Of a stretch of 64,000 nucleotides of DNA, positions 53,900 to 63,039 are shown piece by piece (position 1 is the stretch's first letter; each line of letters starts with the position of its first letter). Source of the stretch: UBA7330 sp965243485. Its GTDB lineage: Bacteria > Bacteroidota > Bacteroidia > Cytophagales > Cyclobacteriaceae. The translations under genes were made by a program, and so were the position numbers. The stretch lies in the NCBI GenBank assembly GCA_965243485.1, contig CBDEVP010000001.1, positions 3,410,001-3,474,000 on the forward strand, in the 5' to 3' direction. The notes under the pieces are model-generated. The model saw only the letters and a list, made by a program, of their open reading frames with translations, did not search any database and was not told the DNA's origin.

Positions 53900-54201
53900 T
53901 TCACTAAAACGGTTAAGTTCTATATAAAATTAGCTGATCCGGACGAATTCCTGGAAGCTATTTTCCAGTTTTTAAATAGAAGAATTAGAGAACTTGGGTT
54001 TCATTGGATGAAATTCAGGTTTGAGCAGACCAATAAGCAGTTACCAAATTGATAAATTATTTACCAACTCACCCTGGCAACAACTGTCTAAAAATTTTTA
54101 CGTATCCTTCTCTCCCTCTTTGGAAAAACATTTTCCTACTCCAAAACAATTCCCTTCAAAATAAAGTCCTAATTCAATAACTAATATAATTAGTAAATAT
54201 C

Positions 54202-54209
54202 TAAATTTG
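54202..54209 (+). promoter_or_regulatory. -7 element (TAAATTTG) before the dinB gene
   Basis: TAAATTTG matches TAnnTTTG and ends 6 bases before the ATG at 54216, so the message would be leaderless or nearly so. An AT-rich region lies upstream; a LexA-like box was not recognised. Confidence 0.45.
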
Positions 54210-54215
54210 TTAGTA

Positions 54216-55376
54216 ATGAACAGACAAATTGTACACCTGGATATGGATGCATTTTATGTGAATTGTACTTTACTTAAAATGCCGGAGATGAAAGGAAAAC
54301 CGTTGATCATCGGCGGGACCAGCAACAGGGGACTGGTGGCCTCTGCATCGAATGAAGCGAGGATATATGGGGTACATCCGGGCATGCCTACACGATTGGC
54401 ACTGCAACGGTGCCCGGATGCGACTTTGCTCAAAGGGGATTTTGACCTGTTTACTGAATACTCTGACATCGTCAATCAGATCCTGATAGAGCAGGCACCG
54501 GTGCATGAACGTGCCTCCATCGATGAGTTTTACATGGATATGACAGGGATGGACCGGTTTTTCGGGAGTTTGCAATTTACTCAGGAACTGGTAGGCAGGG
54601 TGCGCAAAGAAACCGGGCTACCGATGGCTTTCGGGTTGAGCATCAACAAAACCGTGGCCAAGATGTGTACCAACTTTGCCAGACCACAGGGAAACCTTTT
54701 CATCAGTGAGCCTGAAGTGCAGCCGTTTCTGGATCCTCAGACCATCAGGAACATTCCCATGCTGGGAGAGGTCACCTACAAATTGTTGAGACGGATCAAC
54801 ATCAGGATCATTCAGACCCTGCGCCAGGTACCGGCAGAGGCCATGTCAGAGTTACTGGGAAATTTTGGGATGACCTTGTGGAAGAAAGCGCATGGCATTG
54901 ACCTGACGCCCGTGGTACCCTACGATCATAAAAAGTCGATCTCTACCGAAACTACTTTCGATAAGGATACTCAGGATGTTTCTGAGCTAAAGGCCCTACT
55001 GCTGGTCATGGTTGAAAAAGTGGCTTTTCTGCTCAGGGAAAGCAATCTGCTCTGTTCCACCATTGCGGTGAGGATCAGGTATAGTAACAATGATACCGAG
55101 ACCGCCCAAAGAAAGATTGCCTTTACCTCAAACGATGAAATATTGTTTGCATATGCCAGTGAGCTTTTCGACAGGTTATTTAAAAGACGCATGCTCCTTC
55201 GACTGATCGGGGTAAAGCTCACCAACCTCGTACAGGGCAACCATCAGATTGACCTCTTCCATGACAATGTGAAAATGATCAGGCTTTATCAGGCCATGGA
55301 CCGTATCAAACACAAATACAATGATCCGAAACTAGTGAGACGGGCTACAGGGTTTTCAGCTTACGAAGATCAATGA
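54216..55376 (+). CDS. dinB: Y-family DNA polymerase (DinB-type)
   Basis: This 386-residue translesion polymerase starts at MNRQIVHLDMDAFYVNC; an earlier in-frame TTG at 54207 lies in the promoter. The catalytic acids are present in DMDAFY and ASIDEFYMDMTG. AFGLSINKTVAKM and IRNIPMLGEVTYKLL match the palm and thumb, and the little finger domain is complete. A beta-clamp binding motif QIDLF is at 344-348. ImuB-type relatives lack these catalytic acids, so this is an active DinB rather than ImuB. It lies 10 bases before dnaE and shares its transcript. Confidence 0.92.
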   Translation: MNRQIVHLDMDAFYVNCTLLKMPEMKGKPLIIGGTSNRGLVASASNEARIYGVHPGMPTRLALQRCPDATLLKGDFDLFTEYSDIVNQILIEQAPVHERASIDEFYMDMTGMDRFFGSLQFTQELVGRVRKETGLPMAFGLSINKTVAKMCTNFARPQGNLFISEPEVQPFLDPQTIRNIPMLGEVTYKLLRRINIRIIQTLRQVPAEAMSELLGNFGMTLWKKAHGIDLTPVVPYDHKKSISTETTFDKDTQDVSELKALLLVMVEKVAFLLRESNLLCSTIAVRIRYSNNDTETAQRKIAFTSNDEILFAYASELFDRLFKRRMLLRLIGVKLTNLVQGNHQIDLFHDNVKMIRLYQAMDRIKHKYNDPKLVRRATGFSAYEDQ

Positions 55377-55386
55377 AGGGAGTAGC

Positions 55387-58300
55387 ATGTATTTGAATTG
55401 TCATTCTTATTATTCGCTACGTTTTGGGACCATCCCGGTAGAAGAGCTGGCCTCACTGGCGCAAAAAAACGGGGTCGATGCCCTCGCATTGACGGATATC
55501 AATTGTACTACCGGAGTGTTTGATTTTGTAAAATACTGCCGGGATGCAAACATCAAACCGATTGTCGGTATTGAATTCAGGAAGCAGGATGAACTATTGT
55601 ACATTGGTCTGGCCAGAAACCTGGATGGATTCAGGGAGCTCAATGAGTTACTTACCAAAACAAATCTTGGCGAAATGCCCATGCCGCTCCAGTCTCCGGC
55701 TTTTCAAAATGTCTTTGTGATCTACCCGAGCCACAATATTCCTCTGATCCTGCAACAACACGAATTTGTTGGGGTCAGGATCAAAGAGCTCAAACGATTC
55801 AAAAATCCATTGCTGAAGCAGAAAGATAAACTCGTTTGCCTGCATACGGTCAATCATCGGAATAAAGAAGAATATGAGCTGCATCAATTGCTGAGATGCA
55901 TTGACAACAACATCCTGCTCACTCATCTTGAACAAAAGAAAACGGCTGAGCCACAGGATGTGATGCTCCCTAAGGACAAGATGGAAAAAATATTTTCCGA
56001 TTATCCTGAGATCCTTAGGAACACTCAACGATTGATGGATCAGTGTGAATTTGAGTTTGATTATGAAGCACCGAAGAACAAGCGAACGTTTACCGGCAGC
56101 TTTTATGAAGACAAGGTGCTGCTGGAATCATTGGCGCTGGAAGGGTTCAAAGACCGGTACAGGAAGGATGACAGGGTAGCGCTCGACAGGCTGCATGACG
56201 AACTGGAAGTCATACATAAGATGCAGTTTGGGTGTTACTTTCTCACCACCTGGGACATTGTGCGGCATAGTTTAAGGAACGGATATTTTCATGTGGGGCG
56301 AGGTTCGGGCGCTAATTCTCTGGTGGCCTATTGCCTGAAGATCACAGAAGTTGATCCGATAGAGCTCAATCTTTATTTTTCCCGTTTTCTCAATACCAAA
56401 AGGTCCAGTCCTCCGGATTTTGACATCGACTGGAGCTGGCGTGACCGGGACGACATCATTGCCTATATCTTCAAGCGTTTTGGCAGGAACTACACAGGGT
56501 TTTGTGGTACCGTAAGTGATTTTAAATTCAGGTCAGTGGTAAGAGAGCTGGGAAAAGTATACGGACTGCCCAAAGAGGAACTGGATGTGCTGTCAAGAAC
56601 TCCTTTTGGAGCTCAGGAATCGCATGACATCACAAAAAAGCTTCACAGGTTTGGCTCCATGCTAGAGGGTTTTCCCAACCAGTATTCCATGCATTCCTGT
56701 GGTATTTTTATCAGTGAAAAGCCGATCGCCACCTACTCAGCTATGAATGTTTATCAGAAGGGGGTGCCCACCTGTGAGATCGATATGTATATTGCCGAAT
56801 CCATACACCTGGAGAAGCTGGACATTCTGAGCCAGCGGGGACTGGGTCATATCAAGGAAGCGGTAGAGCTTGTTGAGAAGAATAGGGGTGTGAAAATCGA
56901 TATTTCCGATACAGGGAAATTTAAAAAGGATCCAAAGTGCAATGAAATGCTGGCTCAGGGCAGGACCCTCGGTTGCTTTTACATTGAAAGTCCGGCCATG
57001 CGGGGCCTGCTCCGTCGGCTGAAATGCAGCAGCTATGAAACCCTCGTCGCCGCCAGTTCGATCATCCGGCCTGGTGTGGCCCAGTCCGGGATGATGCGGG
57101 AATATGTAGAAAGACACCGGGATCCGACCAGGATCAGGTATTTCCATCCGGTTTTCGAGGAACAGCTAAAAGATACGTATGGTGTGATGGTTTACCAGGA
57201 GGATGTGATCAAGATCGCCCATCATTTTGCGAAGCTGGGACTGGACGAAGCAGATGTTTTGCGCAGGGGGATGTCAGGAAAGTCAAGATCGAAAGATGAA
57301 ATTGAAAGGATCAGGAACCTGTATTTTGAGAACTGTAAGCAATTGGGATATTCAGAGGAACTGACCAATGAAGTATACCGACAGATCGCCTCCTTTGCCG
57401 GTTATAGTTTTTGTAAAAGTCACAGTGCTTCTTATGCGGTAGAGAGCTATCAGAGTTTGTTTCTGAAAGCGCATTATCCATTGGAATTTATTACAGGTGT
57501 GATCAATAACAATGGCGGTTTCTATCGTCCGGAGGTCTATATCAATGAGGCCAGGATGCTTGGAGCTACCATCGAGCCACCGGATATCAACCACAGTGAG
57601 CTACTTACATCTTTGAAAGGAGAAACGATTTATCTGGGTTTGAATCAGGTGATAAACCTTACCGGTAAGATGGCAGAGACCATCCCGCAAGAAAGAGAGA
57701 AAAACGGACTGTTCAGGGACCTGATCTCATTCATTGAGCGAACAGGCATTACCAATGATGAGCTGTCGCAACTGATCTATGTGGGGGCGCTGAGGGGACT
57801 TGGCCAATCGAAAGGTAAACTCGTGATCGAAGCCAAACGCCATTATAATCATCAGCCAAAAAAGAAACCTCCCAGGCAGTTGTTTGAGGTACCTACAAAA
57901 ACCTTCGACTTCCCGCAGCTGGAAGGAGACCCGATTGCCGACGCCTTTGATGAACTGGAGGGATTGGGTTATCCGGTGAGTATCTCACCCTTCAATTTGT
58001 TGAAAACGAAATTCAGGGGAAATGTGCTTGTTAAGGACCTGATGGAGCATGTGAACAAGACCGTAAAGATGGTGGGCTACCTGGTTTCGATCAAGGATGT
58101 GCCCATTAAGAACCGGGATGGGAAGCTCAAAATGAATTTCGGTACCTGGATCGATGTGGAAGGAGCATATTTTGACACCACCCATTTCCCACCCAGTCTG
58201 AAAAAATATCCGTTTAAAGGACTTGGTTGCTATCTTTTACTGGGAAAAGTAGTTGTGGATTTTGATTTTCCTAGCATTGAGATCGAAAAGATGGAGCGGC

Positions 58301-58515
58301 TTCCGATGGTTCCTGATCCACGTTATAGTGAGGAGAATCAACCCAGCTATGAGGTTTGGGATAAGATGAAAGTGGCTCATAGCATGACGATGCGTTCACC
58401 TTATCCGAGTGAGGGTGAGCTGGATGAATTGTACGGGCGAAAGCCTGTCTCCGGAAAGTATAGCTTTGAAAGGAACAAGACCATGGCGCAGTTGTCGATT
58501 GGTGGGAGGAGGTGA
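55387..58515 (+). CDS. dnaE2: DNA polymerase III alpha subunit, short accessory (DnaE2-like) form
   Basis: This 1042-residue protein is about 120 shorter than typical replicative DnaE. The PHP domain is degenerate: its first metal motif reads NCHSYYS and the later TDH is TDIN. The polymerase aspartates are intact in PDFDIDWSW. The alpha-specific RGSGANSLVAYCL, MHSCGIFIS and GLDEADVLRRGMSGKSR segments are clear. The C-terminus ends with an OB-fold-like region and lacks a clear tau-binding end. Pairing with dinB suggests a mutasome-like partner in damage tolerance rather than the replicative polymerase, which is inference from context. It is coupled to dinB by a 10-base gap. Confidence 0.88.
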   Translation: MYLNCHSYYSLRFGTIPVEELASLAQKNGVDALALTDINCTTGVFDFVKYCRDANIKPIVGIEFRKQDELLYIGLARNLDGFRELNELLTKTNLGEMPMPLQSPAFQNVFVIYPSHNIPLILQQHEFVGVRIKELKRFKNPLLKQKDKLVCLHTVNHRNKEEYELHQLLRCIDNNILLTHLEQKKTAEPQDVMLPKDKMEKIFSDYPEILRNTQRLMDQCEFEFDYEAPKNKRTFTGSFYEDKVLLESLALEGFKDRYRKDDRVALDRLHDELEVIHKMQFGCYFLTTWDIVRHSLRNGYFHVGRGSGANSLVAYCLKITEVDPIELNLYFSRFLNTKRSSPPDFDIDWSWRDRDDIIAYIFKRFGRNYTGFCGTVSDFKFRSVVRELGKVYGLPKEELDVLSRTPFGAQESHDITKKLHRFGSMLEGFPNQYSMHSCGIFISEKPIATYSAMNVYQKGVPTCEIDMYIAESIHLEKLDILSQRGLGHIKEAVELVEKNRGVKIDISDTGKFKKDPKCNEMLAQGRTLGCFYIESPAMRGLLRRLKCSSYETLVAASSIIRPGVAQSGMMREYVERHRDPTRIRYFHPVFEEQLKDTYGVMVYQEDVIKIAHHFAKLGLDEADVLRRGMSGKSRSKDEIERIRNLYFENCKQLGYSEELTNEVYRQIASFAGYSFCKSHSASYAVESYQSLFLKAHYPLEFITGVINNNGGFYRPEVYINEARMLGATIEPPDINHSELLTSLKGETIYLGLNQVINLTGKMAETIPQEREKNGLFRDLISFIERTGITNDELSQLIYVGALRGLGQSKGKLVIEAKRHYNHQPKKKPPRQLFEVPTKTFDFPQLEGDPIADAFDELEGLGYPVSISPFNLLKTKFRGNVLVKDLMEHVNKTVKMVGYLVSIKDVPIKNRDGKLKMNFGTWIDVEGAYFDTTHFPPSLKKYPFKGLGCYLLLGKVVVDFDFPSIEIEKMERLPMVPDPRYSEENQPSYEVWDKMKVAHSMTMRSPYPSEGELDELYGRKPVSGKYSFERNKTMAQLSIGGRR

Positions 58516-58545
58516 GCCACCAAAGGATCATAAATCCCTTCGATA

Positions 58546-58584
58546 ACCTCTCCGCGCCCAGGATGCGGGAGATTATGCGTTTTT
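58546..58584 (+). terminator. Possible terminator after dnaE
   Basis: An imperfect stem pairs CTCCGC (58549-58554) with GCGGGAG (58565-58571), followed by ATTATGCGTTTTTG. It lies about 30 bases after the dnaE stop and could end the dinB-dnaE message. Confidence 0.35.
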
Positions 58585-58636
58585 GATCTCAAAATATAGG
58601 TTCATGGCGGGAACGAGGAACAGAGGCATAGCATGT

Positions 58637-58987
58637 TTATATGCCATCACTTTCGTTATTCAGTATTTTTTCAATTTCTGTCTTAAACTGCGGAACAACA
58701 TCTTCAACAACCACCCAAACCGCCCATAAATCGACTCCAATATAATCATGGATCAACTTGTCTCGCATACCGGCTATCTTTTTCTATTCTAGATTGGGAT
58801 ATTTCGATCTAAAATTGGAATCGAGTTGCTTTACTGCCTCCCCAATGATTTCAAGATTCCTGATTACTGCATCTTGAATCATTTTATTCTGAAGGAAGCT
58901 TGACTCAGATTGATTTTCTGTGTATTCCTGAATCCTGCCTAGACAGTCTAAAATATGATTCAGATATATTTTTGGGTCTTTTTTCAC
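58637..58987 (-). pseudogene. hepT: HepT-family toxin gene with a premature TAG stop
   Basis: The frame from ATG 58987 gives 67 residues (MKKDPKIYLNHILDCLGRIQ, EIIGEAVKQL, RSKYPNLE) and stops at TAG (58784-58786). Read past that codon, the same frame continues without shift: KKIAGMRDKLIHDYIGVDLW, AVWVVVEDVVPQFKTEIEKIL, ending at 58637. Related proteins have tryptophan at that position (TGG), so a single base change fits. The catalytic RxxxxHxY (RDKLIHDY) lies beyond the stop. HepT is an RNA-cleaving toxin of a type VII toxin-antitoxin pair with MntA. This copy is probably inactive. Confidence 0.88.
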
Positions 58988-59274
58988 TAGATGATTCTAA
59001 TGAAATCCTCTTCGATGTATTTTTTCAAATCCGGGTTCAAAGACCGGGAAGTAATTAAATCAACCTTAACTCCTAAACTTTCGGATAAGTCTTGTTCGAG
59101 ACCAATCAAATCGAGCAAATTCACTCTTACTCCAGGGGTGATGAGGATATCTAAGTCACTATTCTCCTCCTGTTCGTTTCTTGCATAAGACCCAAAAAAT
59201 CCTACCATTGAAGGGTTGACTCTCAAAGTCAACCTTTTTATTGTATTTGTTTGCTCCGGTGTCAGCATAATCAA
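58987..59274 (-). CDS. mntA: MntA-type nucleotidyltransferase antitoxin
   Basis: This 95-residue protein has the minimal nucleotidyltransferase motif GSYARNEQEENSDLDILI (GSxAR and DxD). MntA proteins AMPylate the HepT toxin tyrosine to neutralise it. All motif residues are present and the length is normal. It overlaps the hepT start by one base, the usual antitoxin-first order. Because its toxin is truncated, it is an orphan antitoxin here. A second in-frame ATG lies two codons after the annotated one. Confidence 0.88.
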   Translation of the reverse strand: MIMLTPEQTNTIKRLTLRVNPSMVGFFGSYARNEQEENSDLDILITPGVRVNLLDLIGLEQDLSESLGVKVDLITSRSLNPDLKKYIEEDFIRII

Positions 59275-59398
59275 ATTTAATAAATTAAGCTAATACAATG
59301 GTACAGAAAGCCTTTCACCGGAAAGTACAAATTTGCAAAGAGATTAAACAGCTGTGAAAATATCGTTAGAAGGCAGGAGATAACCCCAGCAGCGGACT

Positions 59399-59450
59399 GA
59401 GCTATAAAACTTGATGATATAGCTCAAAATCAGGCAAATAATGAGCTATA
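59399..59450. other. Alternating inverted repeats downstream of the DUF4249 gene
   Basis: GAGCTATA occurs at 59399-59406 and 59443-59450, and its complement TATAGCTC at 59418-59425. The middle copy can pair with either outer copy (up to 9 base pairs on the right side), giving two mutually exclusive hairpins. On the minus strand this is the 3' end of the receptor operon. Confidence 0.55.
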
Positions 59451-59490
59451 ATTTCATTGATAATTTTCAAAATCCGACGCTCTAAGAGAT

Positions 59491-60456
59491 CTACTTTTTC
59501 TCAAATTCAAAGTAAACGGTTTCTGCATCATACCCTGCAAAGATACCAAGCCCACCTTTTACGTTGTTATACACCAGGGCGGGTTCTGCGAAAGGATTTC
59601 CTTCACTACCCTGCTGAAGACCAAAACTCTTCTTGTAAAGAAAATAGGCTTTAGAAACATGCCTCACCTCAAGGTACAGTTTGATCTTTTCATCTTCATT
59701 GCTACTATTTCTATAGATAGATGCTTCAATGGTATGGGTATACTTTCTGCCATCGAATAGTTCGTCTGAAAACAAGGTGGGATCTACAGAATGATCTTCA
59801 AATTCGTTGAGCTCAGCACCTATTTCCTCGTAGTAGACCCGATACTTCCTATATCCATTTTGATAATAATAGGAGGTATCTTCATCTGCATAATATTCAT
59901 ACCAGGGTTCCTCGACATAGAGAAATACTTCATAAAAATCTTCCCCGGGAGGGTCATTCAATGAATAGGTTACATGATATCTTCTATCTCCATAGTAATC
60001 GCCATCACTTATATCCTTAAAATCTTCAATTGCCGGATTAGTTTTCTCTAGAGGGATTACATCCTCGGCTTCCACGGTCCTAAACCCTGTTTTGGAGGTT
60101 ACAATGGAGTAGTTAACCCCAGCTTCAGGGTAGTGATCCAAAACGTAATTCCCGAATTCAGTGCCATATTCGTTTTCGATTTTACTTTCAGTAAAGGTGC
60201 CAATGAGCTGGCCATCAGCATACAATTGAATAGAGGCATCATGAACGACCTCAAAGTCATATGAAGCATCCAAAATGCTTTTACTCTCATGGAGTGTGAC
60301 TATAAAGGTCGTATCTGTACCAAAGTAGGAGTTGAGGACCAACTCAGGTTCTTGTTCAGGCAGATCCACATCTATCACTGTTTCACACCCCATGATACCA
60401 AGTCCGGGTATAAATAAAAGTAATATTTTGATGAGTCGAGAGGTTAACCGTTTCAT
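59491..60456 (-). CDS. DUF4249 outer-membrane lipoprotein
   Basis: This 321-residue lipoprotein has the lipobox IMGC at residues 21-24, followed by ETVIDVDLPEQEPELVLNSYF, the standard DUF4249 opening. The beta-rich body with YFGTDTTFIVTLHES and the acidic tyrosine-rich stretch near 180-230 match the family. DUF4249 proteins are usually encoded next to a TonB-dependent receptor and are thought to act as its surface lipoprotein partner. The gene begins three bases after the receptor stop. The ligand is unknown. Confidence 0.88.
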   Translation of the reverse strand: MKRLTSRLIKILLLFIPGLGIMGCETVIDVDLPEQEPELVLNSYFGTDTTFIVTLHESKSILDASYDFEVVHDASIQLYADGQLIGTFTESKIENEYGTEFGNYVLDHYPEAGVNYSIVTSKTGFRTVEAEDVIPLEKTNPAIEDFKDISDGDYYGDRRYHVTYSLNDPPGEDFYEVFLYVEEPWYEYYADEDTSYYYQNGYRKYRVYYEEIGAELNEFEDHSVDPTLFSDELFDGRKYTHTIEASIYRNSSNEDEKIKLYLEVRHVSKAYFLYKKSFGLQQGSEGNPFAEPALVYNNVKGGLGIFAGYDAETVYFEFEKK

Positions 60457-60459
60457 GAT

Positions 60460-62817
60460 TTAAAACTTAAAACTGTATCTGACATAAGGCAAAACCGGGA
60501 ATAAACTATACTGATAGAAGTGCTTATTTCCACTGCTGTCGTATCCATCCTGGATGTAAAATGGATTTTTTCTACTGTAAACATTGTAAGCACCAACTGA
60601 CCATGACCGTGTGCCATGCTTTTTCTCTTTGTTCCAGGTCAGCCCTATGTCCAGTCGGTGGTAGGCAGCCATTCTGAAATCATTTCTGCTGCCGTAGTTT
60701 CTAATTTCCTGGTTACCATAAAACTGCCCGGTAAAATCATTGGCGAATGGATAGGTGGATCTGGGAAGGGTAATGGCATTTCCAGTGCCATATACCCAGG
60801 TAGCTGACAAAGAAAATCTTTTTGAAAAGTCATAAATGCCCACCACACTGATGTCGTGCCTTCGGTCATATTTATAGGGGTATCTTTCCCCAAAATTTAA
60901 TTCTTCAAATTTCCGGTAAGTCCAGGAAAGCGTATAGCCAAGCCACCCGGAAAATTGACCAGTCTTTTTCTGCAACAAAAATTCAGCACCGTAGCTCTCC
61001 CCGTTTCCGGTTGTTACCTTGTCTTGCCAGTCGGTACCAAGATTGAAAAACGTAGCACCTTCCTGGTATTCGATGAGATTTGTCATCTCCTTATAGTATA
61101 CCTCCACACTTGCTTCATAACCTTTCATGGTTTTGGCAGCACCTAAAGCCACCTGCCAACTGGACTGTGGCTTCACTTTATCAGTAGCAGGCACCCAAAG
61201 ATCGGTCGGAAGGCCAATGCCACTGTTGGTGAGCAGATGAATGTACTGTCTCATTGTAGCATAAGACGCTTTTAGTGAAATGTCATGTCCGACCAGGTAC
61301 CTGAATGAAACCCTGGGTTGGAGCGAATGATAAAATTCATTGTTTACCAGAAAGCCTGAATAATGCGCCCCGACATTGCCTCTTAACTCAGGAGTGACAG
61401 AGAAATCATCTTCAAGGAAAGTATAGAATTCCAGCGCCTTTGTTTGCTGTGAGCTGATGACGGTATCCTGTGCGCCTTCCGTATTGTTATCATACCCAAA
61501 AATTCCGGGATTGAATTCGTGATGTATAGCAGAGGTCCCGAATTTGATGTTATGGTCAGGGGAGGGGAGGTAGTCGAATTCCAGTTTTAGTGCCACATCG
61601 TCAACACCGGAGAAGTATTCTATCGACTCATTGGATGAGGACATGTCTGCCGAAGACACCACTTCGTTTTCATAACTACTAAATATTCTGAATTTGTATT
61701 TACTATAGGTGCCTGTAAGATTTCCAAAGAGACGCGGTCCAAAAATGTGGTTCCAACGAAGCGCGGCAATGGTATTGCCCCAGTTTAATCCATACTCGTC
61801 TTTGTACTTCACTTTTTCTATTCCATTGTCATATTCACCTTTTGACCTGCTAAATCCTTTGTCCTGGCCATTGTAAAAACTCAAATAGAGTCGATCATTT
61901 TCAGAAAATTTATGATTGATTTTTCCATTTAAATCATAGAAGTAGTAGCCACCAACAGTATAGCTATCACCACTCCTACTATTTGCTTTGATAAGGGGTC
62001 TGGTCAATAAGTCAATGTAAGTTCTCCTTCCGGACACAATAAAAGAGGTCTTTTTGTCCTTGCCGATCGGTCCTTCAAGCGTGAGTTTAGATGAAATCAA
62101 ACCTATGGATCCTTCACCTGAAAACTTTTGATTATTACCTTCCTTCATAGAAACATCAATGACAGAAGAGAGTCTTCCCCCATATCGTGCCGGGAACCCA
62201 CCCTTCACCACATTTACTTTATTGATGGCATCGGGATTAAATACTGAAAAGAACCCAAAGAGATGTGAAACATTGTAGACTGGCACACCATCCAGCAGGA
62301 TCAGATTTTGGTCCGCCCCGCCACCACGCACATAGATGCCACTGGACCCTTCAGAGCCACTTTGAATCCCAGGCAGTAGCTGGAGTGTTTTGAGAATATC
62401 AGCCTCCCCCATGAGCACTGGTAAGGCCTTGATCTGTTCAATGGGCACATCGATGGTGCTCATTTGCGGGGACAACTCAATTTTTTCTTCAGCAGTTACA
62501 ACTACCTCTTCCAGGAGTGAGCCTGGTTGCATTTCAATGTTGAGCCTCACATTTTCAACCAGATCTATTTCGACGGTTTCCATCTGATAACCTACAAATG
62601 AAATCTGAAGGGATACCGATCCGGCTGGCAGTGTCAACGAATAGAATCCGAAGGTATTGGTGGCCGTTCCATTGGTTGTTCCTTGTTGTATGATGGTGGC
62701 TCCAATGAGGTTTTCCCCATTGTCTTTGTCACGAACGTACCCACTGATGGTATGGGTCTGCGCGACTGATATAAATGTGATGAAATAAAATACGTAGGGT
62801 AATAGAGCTTTGATCAA
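60460..62817 (-). CDS. TonB-dependent receptor with carboxypeptidase-like N-terminal domain
   Basis: This 785-residue outer-membrane receptor has a signal peptide to about residue 20 (LLPYVFYFITFISVAQ). A CarboxypepD_reg-like domain covers about 22-105 (ISGYVRDKDNGENLIGATI). The plug covers about 130-230 (LPVLMGEADILKTLQLLPGI, SSGIYVRGGGADQNLILLDG), and a 22-strand barrel ends in aromatic LPYVRYSFKF. The paired gene is DUF4249 rather than SusD, so the ligand is more likely a peptide, siderophore or other small molecule than a glycan; this is inference. No TonB box or anti-sigma factor gene was seen. Confidence 0.92.
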   Translation of the reverse strand: MIKALLPYVFYFITFISVAQTHTISGYVRDKDNGENLIGATIIQQGTTNGTATNTFGFYSLTLPAGSVSLQISFVGYQMETVEIDLVENVRLNIEMQPGSLLEEVVVTAEEKIELSPQMSTIDVPIEQIKALPVLMGEADILKTLQLLPGIQSGSEGSSGIYVRGGGADQNLILLDGVPVYNVSHLFGFFSVFNPDAINKVNVVKGGFPARYGGRLSSVIDVSMKEGNNQKFSGEGSIGLISSKLTLEGPIGKDKKTSFIVSGRRTYIDLLTRPLIKANSRSGDSYTVGGYYFYDLNGKINHKFSENDRLYLSFYNGQDKGFSRSKGEYDNGIEKVKYKDEYGLNWGNTIAALRWNHIFGPRLFGNLTGTYSKYKFRIFSSYENEVVSSADMSSSNESIEYFSGVDDVALKLEFDYLPSPDHNIKFGTSAIHHEFNPGIFGYDNNTEGAQDTVISSQQTKALEFYTFLEDDFSVTPELRGNVGAHYSGFLVNNEFYHSLQPRVSFRYLVGHDISLKASYATMRQYIHLLTNSGIGLPTDLWVPATDKVKPQSSWQVALGAAKTMKGYEASVEVYYKEMTNLIEYQEGATFFNLGTDWQDKVTTGNGESYGAEFLLQKKTGQFSGWLGYTLSWTYRKFEELNFGERYPYKYDRRHDISVVGIYDFSKRFSLSATWVYGTGNAITLPRSTYPFANDFTGQFYGNQEIRNYGSRNDFRMAAYHRLDIGLTWNKEKKHGTRSWSVGAYNVYSRKNPFYIQDGYDSSGNKHFYQYSLFPVLPYVRYSFKF

Positions 62818-62884
62818 GGTGGTTGGTTTAGTGGGTAACGCTCATTGGGCTGAGAATATTACCTCATTGACACCTTTTTAGAGA

Positions 62885-62936
62885 AAACGGTTGGAGAAGG
62901 GAATACAGAATACAGAAGACAGGAGAACAGGAGGTT
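62885..62936 (+). repeat. Purine-rich low-complexity tract
   Basis: Short variants of GAATACAGA and AGACAGGAG follow each other, almost all purine apart from C and T at regular intervals. It lies upstream of the receptor gene and beside the REP pair. No function is evident. Confidence 0.5.
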
Positions 62937-62949
62937 TTCCTATTTACAT

Positions 62950-63009
62950 GGTGTTTGTCCACATGCACCGGAATAAAACCCATCAATGTGGGTCGTGAGG
63001 ACACGATCC
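62950..63009. repeat. Diverged REP pair, distant from the RAYT
   Basis: The first element is GGTGTTTGTCCACATGCACC (62950-62969), a decayed form of the copy at 23074. The second is GGGTCGTG-AGGA-CACGATCC (62990-63009), related to the copy at 23024. The two appear in reversed order relative to the pair at 23024-23093. Confidence 0.65.
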
Positions 63010-63039
63010 GTTGATTGGATTTTAATCAACGCAGGGCTG

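Noticed and set aside
54216..55376. Calling the Y-family polymerase ImuB
   Set aside because: ImuB proteins lack the catalytic acids, while DMD and SIDE are intact here.
60460..62817. Reading the TonB receptor as part of a SusCD polysaccharide locus
   Set aside because: The partner is DUF4249 and not SusD, and no glycoside hydrolase adjoins.
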